Shown here: piece after piece, positions 1 to 6,175 of the stretch | Numbering within the stretch: the stretch's first letter is position 1 | Layout of the letters: every line of letters begins with the position of its first letter | Origin: Clostridia bacterium | GTDB lineage: Bacteria > Bacillota > Clostridia > Christensenellales > DTU072 | DNA: 10,285 nucleotides | Direction of reading: 5' to 3' | NCBI GenBank assembly: GCA_028703745.1 | Contig: JAQVME010000028.1 | Coordinates: 1-10,285, forward strand | Notes under the pieces: model-generated | Databases searched by the model: none | What the model was told of the DNA's origin: nothing | The model's input: only the letters and a program-made list of their open reading frames with translations | Position numbers and translations under genes: made by a program

Positions 1-33
1 CGTAAGCACCCTTATTCTGTCGTTTATGTCCAC
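1..33 (-). CDS. Start of an unidentified gene running off the left edge (partial)
   Basis: A GTG codon at 33-31 opens a frame that stays open to the window edge and reads V-D-I-N-D-R-I-R-V-L-T. A GAGG ribosome binding site lies at 42-39, five bases upstream, and a good sigma-A promoter ends just before it at 51. Only 11 codons are visible, too few to identify the product. An ATG at 44 in another frame stops after six codons and is not preferred. The call rests on the promoter, ribosome binding site and start codon arrangement, not on homology. Confidence 0.35.
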   Translation of the reverse strand, partial: MDINDRIRVLT

Positions 34-50
34 ACTGTCCTCATACGGAT

Positions 51-79
51 ATTATAGCACAAGCCGCTGTGAGGTAAAA
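51..79 (-). promoter_or_regulatory. Sigma-A type promoter, leftward
   Basis: On the minus strand a -35 of TTTACC (79-74), a 17-base spacer and a perfect -10 TATAAT (56-51) are seen, with a TG one base upstream of the -10 (extended -10). Transcription would begin near 44, just ahead of the GAGG and GTG start of the left-edge gene, giving a leader of roughly 11 bases. Confidence 0.55.
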
Positions 80-152
80 TGACAATTTGACGGAAATCGC
101 CTTCACTCTGCCGCCTGTACCTTAGTAGGGACATGCGAATTCAGCTACATAC

Positions 153-177
153 AAAAAATGCCGCTTGCGCGGCATTT
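153..177 (-). terminator. Intrinsic terminator of the leftward membrane-protein gene
   Basis: A perfect 9-bp stem, AAATGCCGC with GCGGCATTT (156-164 and 169-177), closes a four-base loop. Read leftward it is followed by a run of six T (158-153). The T run lies on the minus-strand exit side, so it should end transcripts of the gene at 344-1036 before the next leftward gene. Confidence 0.75.
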
Positions 178-204
178 AAAAAGTATATAAGCAAAATCTT
201 TACG

Positions 205-289
205 GTCATCCCGAGCTACGTCGAGAGAATCTTTTCCTTTTCATTTGGATGAGATTTCTCCGTTACGCTGTCGCTCCGGTCGAAATGAC
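205..289. repeat. Imperfect palindromic intergenic repeat (REP/MITE-like)
   Basis: The unit opens with GTCATCCCGAG at 205 and closes with GGTCGAAATGAC at 289. The ends are inverted copies (GTCAT/ATGAC, CGAG/TCGA-like), and the interior carries GAGAGAATCT against AGATTTCTC. This general pattern, GTCATcCCGAGC...GGTCGAAATGAC, recurs between genes in many clostridial genomes. The stretch 178-343 holds nothing else I can identify. Only one copy is in the window, so its repeated nature is inferred from the pattern. Confidence 0.55.
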
Positions 290-343
290 ACTTATGATAT
301 AGGCTCTCATCCTCAGTTTATCGTTTCGTTCTTCGTTAAGAAA

Positions 344-1036
344 TTATTCTTTGACTTCGCTGTCGTGATGCGCCGTGTACGCCGATACCTCGGGTTCGGT
401 TACGTCGTGCTCCTTGATTGGCTCCGCGGGAGGGATGTCGGCAAGAGGGATTTCTTCCTCCTCATCCTTTTTCGCCGTTTTAGCAGCTTTTTTGTCCTTA
501 TTCAAGAACGCAACAACTTTGTCGCTGAACAGCAGCGCTGCCGATACCGCCGCGCCGGAAAGGAAAAGCCAGACGGGACCGAAGCCTATCCTGCCCCGTG
601 TATAGTTCGTTGCATTGGTTATTGCTGTAATCTGTCCGCTGTGTGCGGCAAGGCAAATCATTGCAAGTAAACTAAAAAACGTAAAGGCGAAAGCAAGCAG
701 TATGACTAAATCAAACTTTTTTGCCACTCTAAGCGCGTATACCTTCTCAACGAAAGCCGGCAGGCGCAATCCGTGCAACTTCATTATTTGCACAAGCCCA
801 AGCGCCAACAAGACGATAGCTATAAGAATCATAAAAAATTGAAAAACCGCCGCGGCAGACACCGCTGCAGACACCCCGAACCTTATTGAATCGTACATTT
901 CAACTCTTGCGGTATTCTCTATACCCCAAAAAGCTGTTTTAATAATGAACGCCGATGACGCCATAAACGCCAACGCCCAAAATCCTAGAAATGCCGACAA
1001 AAGATAATTAAAGATACCCAAAACCCTTTTCTTCAT
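344..1036 (-). CDS. Four-helix membrane protein with acidic tail, unknown function
   Basis: This is a 230-residue protein I do not recognise. Hydrophobic segments lie at about residues 12-32, 55-84, 109-131 and 154-171, so it should be an integral membrane protein with four spans. A basic stretch (KNKDKKAAKTAKK, about 178-190) follows the last span, then a roughly 40-residue acidic, proline-containing tail with DEEEE, which is probably cytoplasmic. The ATG at 1036 is chosen because a GGAGG site (1050-1046) lies nine bases upstream; an in-frame ATG at 1129 lies upstream of the predicted promoter and has no such site. It has its own promoter (1067-1095) and a terminator (153-177), so it is probably monocistronic. 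The GC-richer composition matches the chromosome rather than the restriction module next door. Confidence 0.75.
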   Translation of the reverse strand: MKKRVLGIFNYLLSAFLGFWALAFMASSAFIIKTAFWGIENTARVEMYDSIRFGVSAAVSAAAVFQFFMILIAIVLLALGLVQIMKLHGLRLPAFVEKVYALRVAKKFDLVILLAFAFTFFSLLAMICLAAHSGQITAITNATNYTRGRIGFGPVWLFLSGAAVSAALLFSDKVVAFLNKDKKAAKTAKKDEEEEIPLADIPPAEPIKEHDVTEPEVSAYTAHHDSEVKE

Positions 1037-1066
1037 ATTTGTTTTCCTCCGGTAATAATATTTTTT

Positions 1067-1095
1067 ATAATAACACATAAAGAGATATATTTCAA
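1067..1095 (-). promoter_or_regulatory. Sigma-A promoter of the membrane-protein gene
   Basis: On the minus strand TTGAAA (1095-1090), 17 bases, then TATTAT (1072-1067) match the consensus at five of six positions each. TGT directly before the -10 gives an extended -10. The start point would be near 1060, about 24 bases before the ATG at 1036. Confidence 0.65.
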
Positions 1096-1112
1096 TTATC
1101 CTATTCATGTTT

Positions 1113-1139
1113 TTTACATTTTGTGACAAAAAATGTAAA
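1113..1139. other. Perfect 10-bp inverted repeat between the GATC operon and the next promoter
   Basis: TTTACATTTT (1113-1122) and AAAATGTAAA (1130-1139) are exact inverted copies around a seven-base centre. It lies about 18 bases upstream of the -35 box of the membrane-protein gene and 35 bases past the stop of the restriction operon. No T run follows it on either strand, so it is more like a protein-binding site than a terminator. The right arm can also pair as a weak 5-bp hairpin (GTAAA/TTTAC, 1135-1148) followed leftward by six T (1133-1128), which could be a poor terminator for the restriction operon. Confidence 0.4.
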
Positions 1140-1173
1140 GGAGTTTACTTTATTATCAATGGAAAAGCAGATT

Positions 1174-1917
1174 CTAATTGTATTTTTTGAGGATAAACAA
1201 ATACTCGTGCGCCAATAGCAAAAAGTTATACTTTATGCTGTTGGTTTTCCAGTAGCCCGTTGCCTTGCAGTTGTGTTGCTCTTTTATTATGATTTCTTTT
1301 GTTTTGAAACCCGCAATTTCAAATATTCCCATAGTTTCAAAGGCAAGAGGTTGCACCATACCGTTTTTGCGAGTATCGCCCATAAGAACAGCACAATATT
1401 TATCTTTCTTCAATACGCGGTAGCACTCCTCGGCAACCTTTCTCATTTCGGATAAAAACGGTTTGATTGAAAGGCGGGATAAATCGCTGTCTATGTTTTC
1501 GCTATACTTGATAATATCAGCATAAGGCGGATGCGTACAAATGAGGTCTATTGATTCGTCCGCAATGTTTGTTAGTTTGCGTGCGTCGCCTTGCTGAATT
1601 GAAATTATTGAAGTGCTATCGCATTCAAATCCGCATTTTTGCTTCGTAATTTCGGTTGCAGTAGGGTTAATATCAATCCCAATAGCGTTACGATTTGTGA
1701 GCTTTGCTTCAACCAATGTAGTGCCGCCACCGACAAATTGATCTAATACGGTATCACCCTCGACAGAGTATCGCAATATCACGTTGCGCGGAATATACGG
1801 TGACCAATTTCCGCGGTACTTTGCATCATGAGTAGCCCACTTGCCCCTATCGGGGAAGCTCCACACTGTGTTTGTTTCTAATTCGAAGTTCTCGGGGTGC
1901 AACGAAATTTCTTTCAT
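1174..1917 (-). CDS. DNA methyltransferase, third gene of the GATC restriction operon
   Basis: This 247-residue SAM-dependent methyltransferase probably methylates the exocyclic amine of adenine or cytosine. Visible motifs are a SAM-binding motif I DQFVGGGTT (59-67), motif II GIDINP (80-85), and the catalytic motif IV as CTHPPYAD (127-134). A GDTRK stretch follows at 180-184, and the protein ends in HEYLFILKK. Motif I precedes motif IV. DpnA, the usual second methyltransferase of DpnII operons, has DPPY first and DPFVGSGTT near its end, so this is not a DpnA orthologue. The ATG at 1917 starts two bases after the nuclease stop with only a weak ribosome binding site, suggesting translational coupling. 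It probably protects the same or a related site, perhaps single-stranded or hemimethylated DNA as DpnA does, but that role is inference. Confidence 0.8.
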   Translation of the reverse strand: MKEISLHPENFELETNTVWSFPDRGKWATHDAKYRGNWSPYIPRNVILRYSVEGDTVLDQFVGGGTTLVEAKLTNRNAIGIDINPTATEITKQKCGFECDSTSIISIQQGDARKLTNIADESIDLICTHPPYADIIKYSENIDSDLSRLSIKPFLSEMRKVAEECYRVLKKDKYCAVLMGDTRKNGMVQPLAFETMGIFEIAGFKTKEIIIKEQHNCKATGYWKTNSIKYNFLLLAHEYLFILKKYN

Positions 1918-1919
1918 GA

Positions 1920-2783
1920 TTATATAAACAGTTGGGACATTATTCCGTTTTCGAGATCGTTTATACAAAAAATGTTATCCATTACGTCAAATGTTTCTTC
2001 GAGATTATGGCGTGCCGATTTCCAACCATTATAGCCGTCAGTGAACCACACGAATGCAAAACCATCAATTTGCTTTGATTCTATTGCAAGCGTTTTATAA
2101 CTTCTTGCTGTTTCGTTGAGCTTTGAGCCTCCGCCTGTGTAGAAATTTGTTTCAATAGCGTAAATGGTGTTTGCCTTTTTGACAACAAAGTCAAAACGCT
2201 TTTCCATTTTACCTTGATTAGAAATATTCGAAAGATTGATATTCCATTTTTTCTCTATATTTGAAACGTACATTTCCTTGAAATAATCTACGCCTTTGAA
2301 AAGACCGATTTTCTGCAAATAATCTTCGACCAAATTTTCCATAAGGTGTCCACCGCGATTTTTTCTGCCGTTACTGTCAAGTCCAACCTCAATACCCGTA
2401 ACGTAATCATAAAGATTGTTTATTATGCGGTTAGCAATGAGTTGGAATAGACCGGTTTTTTTCATAAACATAGCATATTCGTCAGGAGTATTAGTAGCTT
2501 TATTGAATTTGAATATGTATTCGCCGTCAGCGTCTGTGGCGTATAATTCACGGCCTCGAACTGCCAACAGTATTGGAATGCACTTCAAAATTTTCGGATA
2601 ATCGGCAACGAGTTTCCTAAAATCATTTTCGATATTTTGGGAGCCAATGAGCGAATTCAGAATATTCAATTCTACCTTAATTTCGTCAACATTTTTATAT
2701 ACTTTGTCAAAATCGACGTAATAATCATAATCGCAGATGCTCGACCTAAAAGTTTTTAGCCATTCCTTAAAATCTCTTGTCAT
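1920..2783 (-). CDS. dpnII: DpnII-family type II restriction endonuclease (GATC)
   Basis: This 287-residue protein is about the length of R.DpnII (near 290) and resembles the DpnII/MboI family throughout, with an N-terminal TFRSSICDYDYYVDFDKVY (11-29), LIGSQNIE (45-52), IPILLAVRGREL (69-80) and the family signature GLDSNGRKNRGG (134-145). The probable nuclease core is D198 in KRFDFVV and E211-x-N213 in AIETNFY, a variant of the PD-(D/E)xK motif. The family cleaves unmethylated double-stranded GATC. The ATG at 2783 has a strong GGGGGAG site and starts 20 bases after the methyltransferase stop, so the two are co-transcribed with the methyltransferase first, which lets protection precede cutting. 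I recognise the family from memory and cannot run a search; the specificity is inferred from family and operon. Confidence 0.88.
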   Translation of the reverse strand: MTRDFKEWLKTFRSSICDYDYYVDFDKVYKNVDEIKVELNILNSLIGSQNIENDFRKLVADYPKILKCIPILLAVRGRELYATDADGEYIFKFNKATNTPDEYAMFMKKTGLFQLIANRIINNLYDYVTGIEVGLDSNGRKNRGGHLMENLVEDYLQKIGLFKGVDYFKEMYVSNIEKKWNINLSNISNQGKMEKRFDFVVKKANTIYAIETNFYTGGGSKLNETARSYKTLAIESKQIDGFAFVWFTDGYNGWKSARHNLEETFDVMDNIFCINDLENGIMSQLFI

Positions 2784-2803
2784 AATTATACTCTCCCCCT
2801 TGA

Positions 2804-3874
2804 TTAATAGTTGCGAATAAGCAGTTCATTGATTTTCCCACGCTTGTCAGAATTGCGGTTTATCATTCGTGTCGCTTCGACTTTTTTTATTCTGTATTTG
2901 CTGTATAGTTGTTGAAAAAAATCGTCCTCTTTATTAACATTTTGTGGGTCGGAATTACTTAAGATGACTTTTGCTCCGAGTTCGTTTATTTCGTCAACAA
3001 ATTTTGCAAGACGGCGTTGTTCGTTATCATCGAAACAATCTACGCTATAAGCCGTGAAACTTGCCGTTTCAGTTAGTGGACGGTATGGCGGATCGAGATA
3101 GACTAAAGTAGCATTATCTATAAACGTTTTTGACTTCGAATAATCGCCACAATATATCGTTACGTTTTGTAAAGCTTCAGATACATTGCGAAGATTATCC
3201 TCATCGCAAATCGTAGGCTTTTTGTATGCTCCCATTGGTACATTGAATTGACCTTTGCGGTTTACACGATATAAGCCATTAAAGCAAGTTTTGTTTAAGA
3301 AAATAAATAGCGCCGCCTTTTGCACGGCGGTATATTTGTTGAGAATTAATTGGTTGTACTCCTCGCGTGAGGCGTAATAATAGTTTTTACGGTTCTCATC
3401 ATTAAGTGGCAAAAAACTATCTTGAATTTCGACTAATGCCGCGACCAATTCGTCAACATTATTCTTTATGACTTGATACGTGTTAACTAATTCAGTATTA
3501 ATATCGCTAATATATATTTCGTCAAAAGTGTTTTTTGACAAAAGACTAAACAGTAATGCTCCGCCGCCAACAAAAGGTTCGGCGTATTTTGGCAAAGCCC
3601 TGTCGCCATCATTAGGAATATGTTTTTCCAATTCTCCTATTAGCTGACCTTTGCCGCCAACCCATTTTACAAAAGGCTTTAGCGAGATATATTTTGACTT
3701 TTCATAACGAATAGTGCGTTTATCAATAGGCTTTTCGGCGTTTGCTGGAATGATCCACATATTACCGACCATCATTGCGCCTAAAATACGGTTCTCTGAA
3801 CAAAGAATCGAAACGCGCCTTTGCGAGATATTCCATTTTTCTGCGGCTTCTTTTGCAGACATATAATTCAACAT
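2804..3874 (-). CDS. dam: Dam/DpnM-type N6-adenine DNA methyltransferase with N-terminal helix-turn-helix domain
   Basis: Residues about 60-356 form a D12-class (Dam/DpnM) adenine methyltransferase. They show motif X PFVKWVGGKGQL (67-78), SAM motif I AEPFVGGGAL (98-107), the Dam-like target recognition stretch NKTCFNGLYRVNRKGQFNVP (194-213) and catalytic DPPY (261-264). This group methylates the A of GATC. Residues 1-58 are an extra DNA-binding head of the excisionase/MerR kind: AKEAAEKWNISQRRVSILC, then a wing reading GNMWIIPANAEKPID. Such a head could bind the operon's own promoter, 25 bases upstream. The ATG at 3874 is preferred because GAGG lies six bases before it; a TTG at 3886 and an ATG at 3862 are less well placed. 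It is the first gene of the operon, followed by the nuclease and the second methyltransferase. AT content is higher than in the flanking genes. Confidence 0.9.
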   Translation of the reverse strand: MLNYMSAKEAAEKWNISQRRVSILCSENRILGAMMVGNMWIIPANAEKPIDKRTIRYEKSKYISLKPFVKWVGGKGQLIGELEKHIPNDGDRALPKYAEPFVGGGALLFSLLSKNTFDEIYISDINTELVNTYQVIKNNVDELVAALVEIQDSFLPLNDENRKNYYYASREEYNQLILNKYTAVQKAALFIFLNKTCFNGLYRVNRKGQFNVPMGAYKKPTICDEDNLRNVSEALQNVTIYCGDYSKSKTFIDNATLVYLDPPYRPLTETASFTAYSVDCFDDNEQRRLAKFVDEINELGAKVILSNSDPQNVNKEDDFFQQLYSKYRIKKVEATRMINRNSDKRGKINELLIRNY

Positions 3875-3898
3875 ATAACACCTCAAATTAATGATTTA

Positions 3899-3927
3899 AT
3901 TATATTCCAAATCGCGAACAATAGCAA
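3899..3927 (-). promoter_or_regulatory. Promoter of the GATC restriction-modification operon
   Basis: On the minus strand TTGCTA (3927-3922), a 17-base spacer and a perfect TATAAT (3904-3899) form a sigma-A promoter. The start would be near 3892 and the dam ATG is at 3874. The spacer contains the 6-bp palindrome TCGCGA, a possible but unproven operator for the helix-turn-helix head of the methyltransferase. Confidence 0.65.
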
Positions 3928-4028
3928 GGGAATCATTTATTAAGAGTATCTCCTTTTATTCTTTGGCACTCGGTGAGAAACGTCACTCACTATCTTTTAA
4001 GAATAATTACTAAACCTGCAGTTTACAA

Positions 4029-4056
4029 CAAAAAAAGAAACCGACTTCTGCCGATT
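4029..4056 (-). terminator. Terminator of the tRNA-Ala gene
   Basis: Read leftward, AATCGGC and GTCGGTT pair (seven pairs, two of them G-U) around an AGAA loop (4056-4039), followed by TTTCTTTTTT. It lies 10 bases past the CCA end of the tRNA and separates it from the restriction operon. The stretch 3928-4028 beyond it holds no gene I can see. Confidence 0.7.
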
Positions 4057-4065
4057 CCTTAACTT

Positions 4066-4141
4066 TGGTGGAGATGAGGAGGGTCGAACTCCTTACCTCT
4101 TGAATGCCATTCAAGCGCTCTACCAGTTGAGCTACACCCCC
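4066..4141 (-). tRNA. tRNA-Ala (anticodon GGC)
   Basis: The minus strand folds as a 76-base tRNA with an encoded CCA end (4068-4066). The acceptor stem is GGGGGTG with CATCTCC, giving a G3-U70 pair, the main identity element of alanine tRNAs, and the discriminator base is A73. The D arm contains GCTCAACTGGTAGAGC. The anticodon stem CTTGA/TCAAG holds a seven-base loop ATGGCAT, so the anticodon is GGC. The T arm has the standard GTTCGACCC. It has its own promoter and terminator. Its 3' end points toward the GATC restriction operon, a usual place for integration events. Confidence 0.96.
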
Positions 4142-4161
4142 GAAAGCATTTTTGCCCTATA

Positions 4162-4190
4162 AATATACCATACCAGCTTTTTTTTGACAA
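4162..4190 (-). promoter_or_regulatory. Promoter of tRNA-Ala
   Basis: On the minus strand TTGTCA (4190-4185), a 17-base spacer and TATATT (4167-4162) are seen, with TGG directly upstream making an extended -10. The first tRNA base is at 4141, about 14 bases past the expected start point. Confidence 0.75.
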
Positions 4191-4223
4191 CTAAAATACC
4201 ACTAAAAGTGCGGCTATGCTCAT

Positions 4224-4250
4224 AAAAAAATAAGCAGACAGTGCCCGCTT
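4224..4250 (-). terminator. Terminator of the dpaA-dpaB operon
   Basis: Read leftward, AAGCGGG and TCTGCTT pair (with G-U pairs) around a CACTG loop (4250-4232), followed after one A by seven T (4230-4224). It lies 90 bases past the dpaB stop and upstream of the tRNA promoter. I see no gene in 4251-4339. Confidence 0.65.
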
Positions 4251-4339
4251 GGCAAAAAAGGTCTTTGAAAAGCACTTTTTTGTCTGTAGATTCTTGAGCG
4301 CCCCTTTGTCTTGCTCGGCGAAAATTGTGTCTTGCCTTT

Positions 4340-4918
4340 TTATTCGACTGTTGTCAGTACGGGTTGCATTTGTACGCCTTCTAAGGCAAGCTCCGCCGCC
4401 TTAGCGACCTTGCCAAAATCCGCCACCAAAGAAAACTTCTTGTCTATATAATTGTCCTGACTGAAGGGCACAAAAAAGAAATTTTTACGGCCGATGAGTT
4501 GCCCGATATTGCCTGCGTTACTCAGCAGTCCGTCGTTTGTCGATATTGCGATAAGCACAGGCTTGTCATTTCTCAGATGCGCCTTGACCGCCATAAGTAC
4601 CGGAGTATCGGTGATGGCTCCGGTCAGCTTTGCAAGCGTGTTGCCCGTGCAAGGCGCGACTATGATAAGATCGAGCTTGCTTTGCGGCCCTATTGGCTCT
4701 GCGTCGACGATAGTCGTTATCGGCGCATTGCCGGCGAGCTCTTTTATATCGTCATAGAACTGTTGCGCCTTATAGAACCTTGTGTCGGTATTTGTCACCG
4801 CATAAGAAAAAATGGGGACAATATTATTGTGTTCTTTGAGCTCTTTAATTACGGGTAAAAGTTTTTTGAAGGTGCAAAATGAGCCGGTAATTGCTATGCC
4901 TATGTTTTTATTAGTCAT
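4340..4918 (-). CDS. dpaB: Dipicolinate synthase subunit B
   Basis: This 192-residue flavoprotein-family protein is the normal size for DpaB (SpoVFB). It shows the N-terminal nucleotide-binding start IGIAITGSFC (6-15), the family signature APCTGNTLAKL (88-98), then KAHLRN (112-117), ISTNDGL (125-131) and VPFSQD (150-155). With DpaA it forms the enzyme that oxidises the lysine-pathway intermediate made by DapA to dipicolinic acid, in the mother cell. The acid is then imported into the forespore core and gives spores heat resistance. Its ATG overlaps the dpaA stop by eight bases (ATGACTAA) with only a distant purine-rich site, so translation is probably coupled and subunits made in equal amounts. 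Its presence shows the organism forms, or descends from formers of, endospores. Confidence 0.95.
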   Translation of the reverse strand: MTNKNIGIAITGSFCTFKKLLPVIKELKEHNNIVPIFSYAVTNTDTRFYKAQQFYDDIKELAGNAPITTIVDAEPIGPQSKLDLIIVAPCTGNTLAKLTGAITDTPVLMAVKAHLRNDKPVLIAISTNDGLLSNAGNIGQLIGRKNFFFVPFSQDNYIDKKFSLVADFGKVAKAAELALEGVQMQPVLTTVE

Positions 4919-5693
4919 AATATTTGGGTTTAAGCCTTTTTAGTATGCTTTCCTTAATGAAAACCGCCGCAGTTTTTGGCGAGGTTTTGCCGGGTATACC
5001 GAGCGCGTGCATATATTTCAGTCCCTGCTTTTCGGCCTCGGCAAAATCTATACCCCCTGGATTTGAGGCAAGATCCAACAAAAAACAATCCTTGCTAATA
5101 AGCTTAAGTATGTCTCCTTTCAAGATTATCTGAGGTATGGTATTGACTATGGTCTTATATTCCGATATATCCGCCGCGTACTCACACAGCGCGCACGCCT
5201 TATCGGCAAAAATCGACGCAAGAGCGTATTCCGTGTTGTCATCAGTCACCACGGTTACCGAGGCGTAATTGTCCTTCAGCAGCTTTGTGATGGACTTGCC
5301 GACTCTACCGTAGCCCATAACCAGCACGGGCATATGCTTTATCGAAATGTCGGTATTCTGTATAATATACGACATCGCGCCTTCGGCGGTGAGATAGGCG
5401 TTCTTTACGACAAAAGCCTCGTCGTCGAAATAATTCATAAAAGTGATATTGTTTTCAAAAAACAGCTTCTTAACGTCATTTTCGATAAGCCGCGCAAAAA
5501 CTATGCTGCCAGCGGGAAGCTCCTCCGCCTGCCGAAGATTTATTTCCTTCGGCATAGAAAAGACATAGACCTTTCTGCCCGCTCTGGCGACCTCGTCCAT
5601 TGCGTAAGCCTCGTACCCCTCGTGCTTAAATTCCTGCAAAAGGAACTTGCCCCGCGCTTCCGACACGTCGATTATGTATATAAGCTCTGCCAT
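4911..5693 (-). CDS. dpaA: Dipicolinate synthase subunit A
   Basis: This 260-residue Rossmann-fold dehydrogenase-like protein is the DpaA (SpoVFA) subunit of dipicolinate synthase. The dinucleotide-binding loop is MGYGRVGKS (126-134). Family signatures are NAYLTAEGAM (98-107), LASNPGGIDF (208-217) and GIPGKTSPKTAA (232-243). The ATG at 5693 is chosen because an AGAGG site lies just upstream and because the homology begins there with a first beta strand (LIYIIDVS). The longer frame up to 5810 would start upstream of the promoter. The product is about 35 residues shorter than the Bacillus subtilis protein (about 297), mostly in the N-terminal third. A sigma-K-like promoter (5710-5738) lies directly upstream, matching mother-cell expression. 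dpaB follows with an eight-base overlap. Confidence 0.94.
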   Translation of the reverse strand: MAELIYIIDVSEARGKFLLQEFKHEGYEAYAMDEVARAGRKVYVFSMPKEINLRQAEELPAGSIVFARLIENDVKKLFFENNITFMNYFDDEAFVVKNAYLTAEGAMSYIIQNTDISIKHMPVLVMGYGRVGKSITKLLKDNYASVTVVTDDNTEYALASIFADKACALCEYAADISEYKTIVNTIPQIILKGDILKLISKDCFLLDLASNPGGIDFAEAEKQGLKYMHALGIPGKTSPKTAAVFIKESILKRLKPKYYD

Positions 5694-5709
5694 TATACCT
5701 CTGATAAAA

Positions 5710-5738
5710 TATAATATGAAAACAAAAGGCATAAGGTG
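5710..5738 (-). promoter_or_regulatory. Sigma-K type (late mother-cell) promoter of dpaA-dpaB
   Basis: On the minus strand CACC (5738-5735), exactly 16 bases, then CATATTATA (5718-5710) match the sigma-K consensus of an AC-centred -35 and CATAnnnTA at -10. Transcription would start near 5704, so the AGAGG site (5702-5698) is at the very start of the message. In Bacillus the same operon is under sigma-K control. The match is by eye. Confidence 0.65.
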
Positions 5739-5764
5739 AAATACGCGGATAAGGGGTTTTACTT

Positions 5765-6175
5765 TTACGTCAATCTTTTTATTAACGCCTCGGCGGCAGT
5801 CACTCCGCATAAAGTATGTTCCGCCTGTTGATTTATCTTTTTTATATATAACCGGCTTTTACCGCCCAGCTTATCGTCAAGAAGCAGCGCCTGCGACATA
5901 AGAGCTATGAACCTGACGCAGTCTTTTTGCTCGGCAACAAGCTTGACGAGGGCGCAAGCGGTTTTTTTGCACCTCTTTTTTATTATTACCGCATCTATAA
6001 CTGTGCAAGCAATGATAAGCGCCGAAACAATAACCGCCAGAAAGCCGCAAAAACACAAATATGCCTTTATGCTGTGCATCTCAGGTCGGAACGGCACAAA
6101 AACTATCGCCGACACAATGAGCAGCGCCTCTACGGCGGTAAGAATTATATACGACACTTTTATTACCTTGCGCAT
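5765..6175 (-). CDS. Small two-span membrane protein upstream of dpaA, unknown function
   Basis: This 136-residue protein I do not recognise. It has two hydrophobic segments (about 8-28 and 38-65) followed by a basic, mostly helical cytoplasmic-type half (KKRCKKTACALVKLVAEQKD, 66-85, then residues to 136). There are six cysteines, at 41, 43, 57, 69, 74 and 86, plus C123; none form a recognisable metal motif. The ATG at 6175 has a GGGAGA site seven bases upstream, better than the longer frame from 6238. It reads in the same direction as dpaA, 71 bases ahead, but dpaA has its own promoter in the gap. A role in sporulation is suggested only by position. No clear promoter is seen; TTGAGG-17-TTTATT just upstream is a weak sigma-A candidate. 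Confidence 0.65.
   Translation of the reverse strand: MRKVIKVSYIILTAVEALLIVSAIVFVPFRPEMHSIKAYLCFCGFLAVIVSALIIACTVIDAVIIKKRCKKTACALVKLVAEQKDCVRFIALMSQALLLDDKLGGKSRLYIKKINQQAEHTLCGVTAAEALIKRLT

Noticed and set aside
245..670. Rightward open frame opposite the membrane-protein gene
   Set aside because: It begins inside the palindromic repeat, has no ribosome binding site, and its composition (runs of Arg, Phe) is what the reverse of a hydrophobic gene gives.
1113..1139. A strong intrinsic terminator at the 10-bp inverted repeat
   Set aside because: The stem has only two G-C pairs and is followed by A, not T, on the strand that would need termination.
1174..1917. Annotating the third gene as dpnA
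   Set aside because: The order and form of the motifs (FVGGGTT before THPPY) differ from DpnA, so only the general methyltransferase call is supported.
4066..4141. Direct-repeat attachment sites for an island at tRNA-Ala
   Set aside because: I searched by eye for a copy of the tRNA 3' end near 1040-1175 and elsewhere in the window and found none, and no integrase is present.
4499..4858. Rightward open frames opposite dpaB and dpaA (also 5334-5714)
   Set aside because: They lie antisense to clearly recognised genes, lack ribosome binding sites and resemble no known protein.
5693..5810. A longer dpaA with 39 extra N-terminal residues
   Set aside because: The extension overlaps the sigma-K promoter and the end of the upstream gene and has no matching ribosome binding site.
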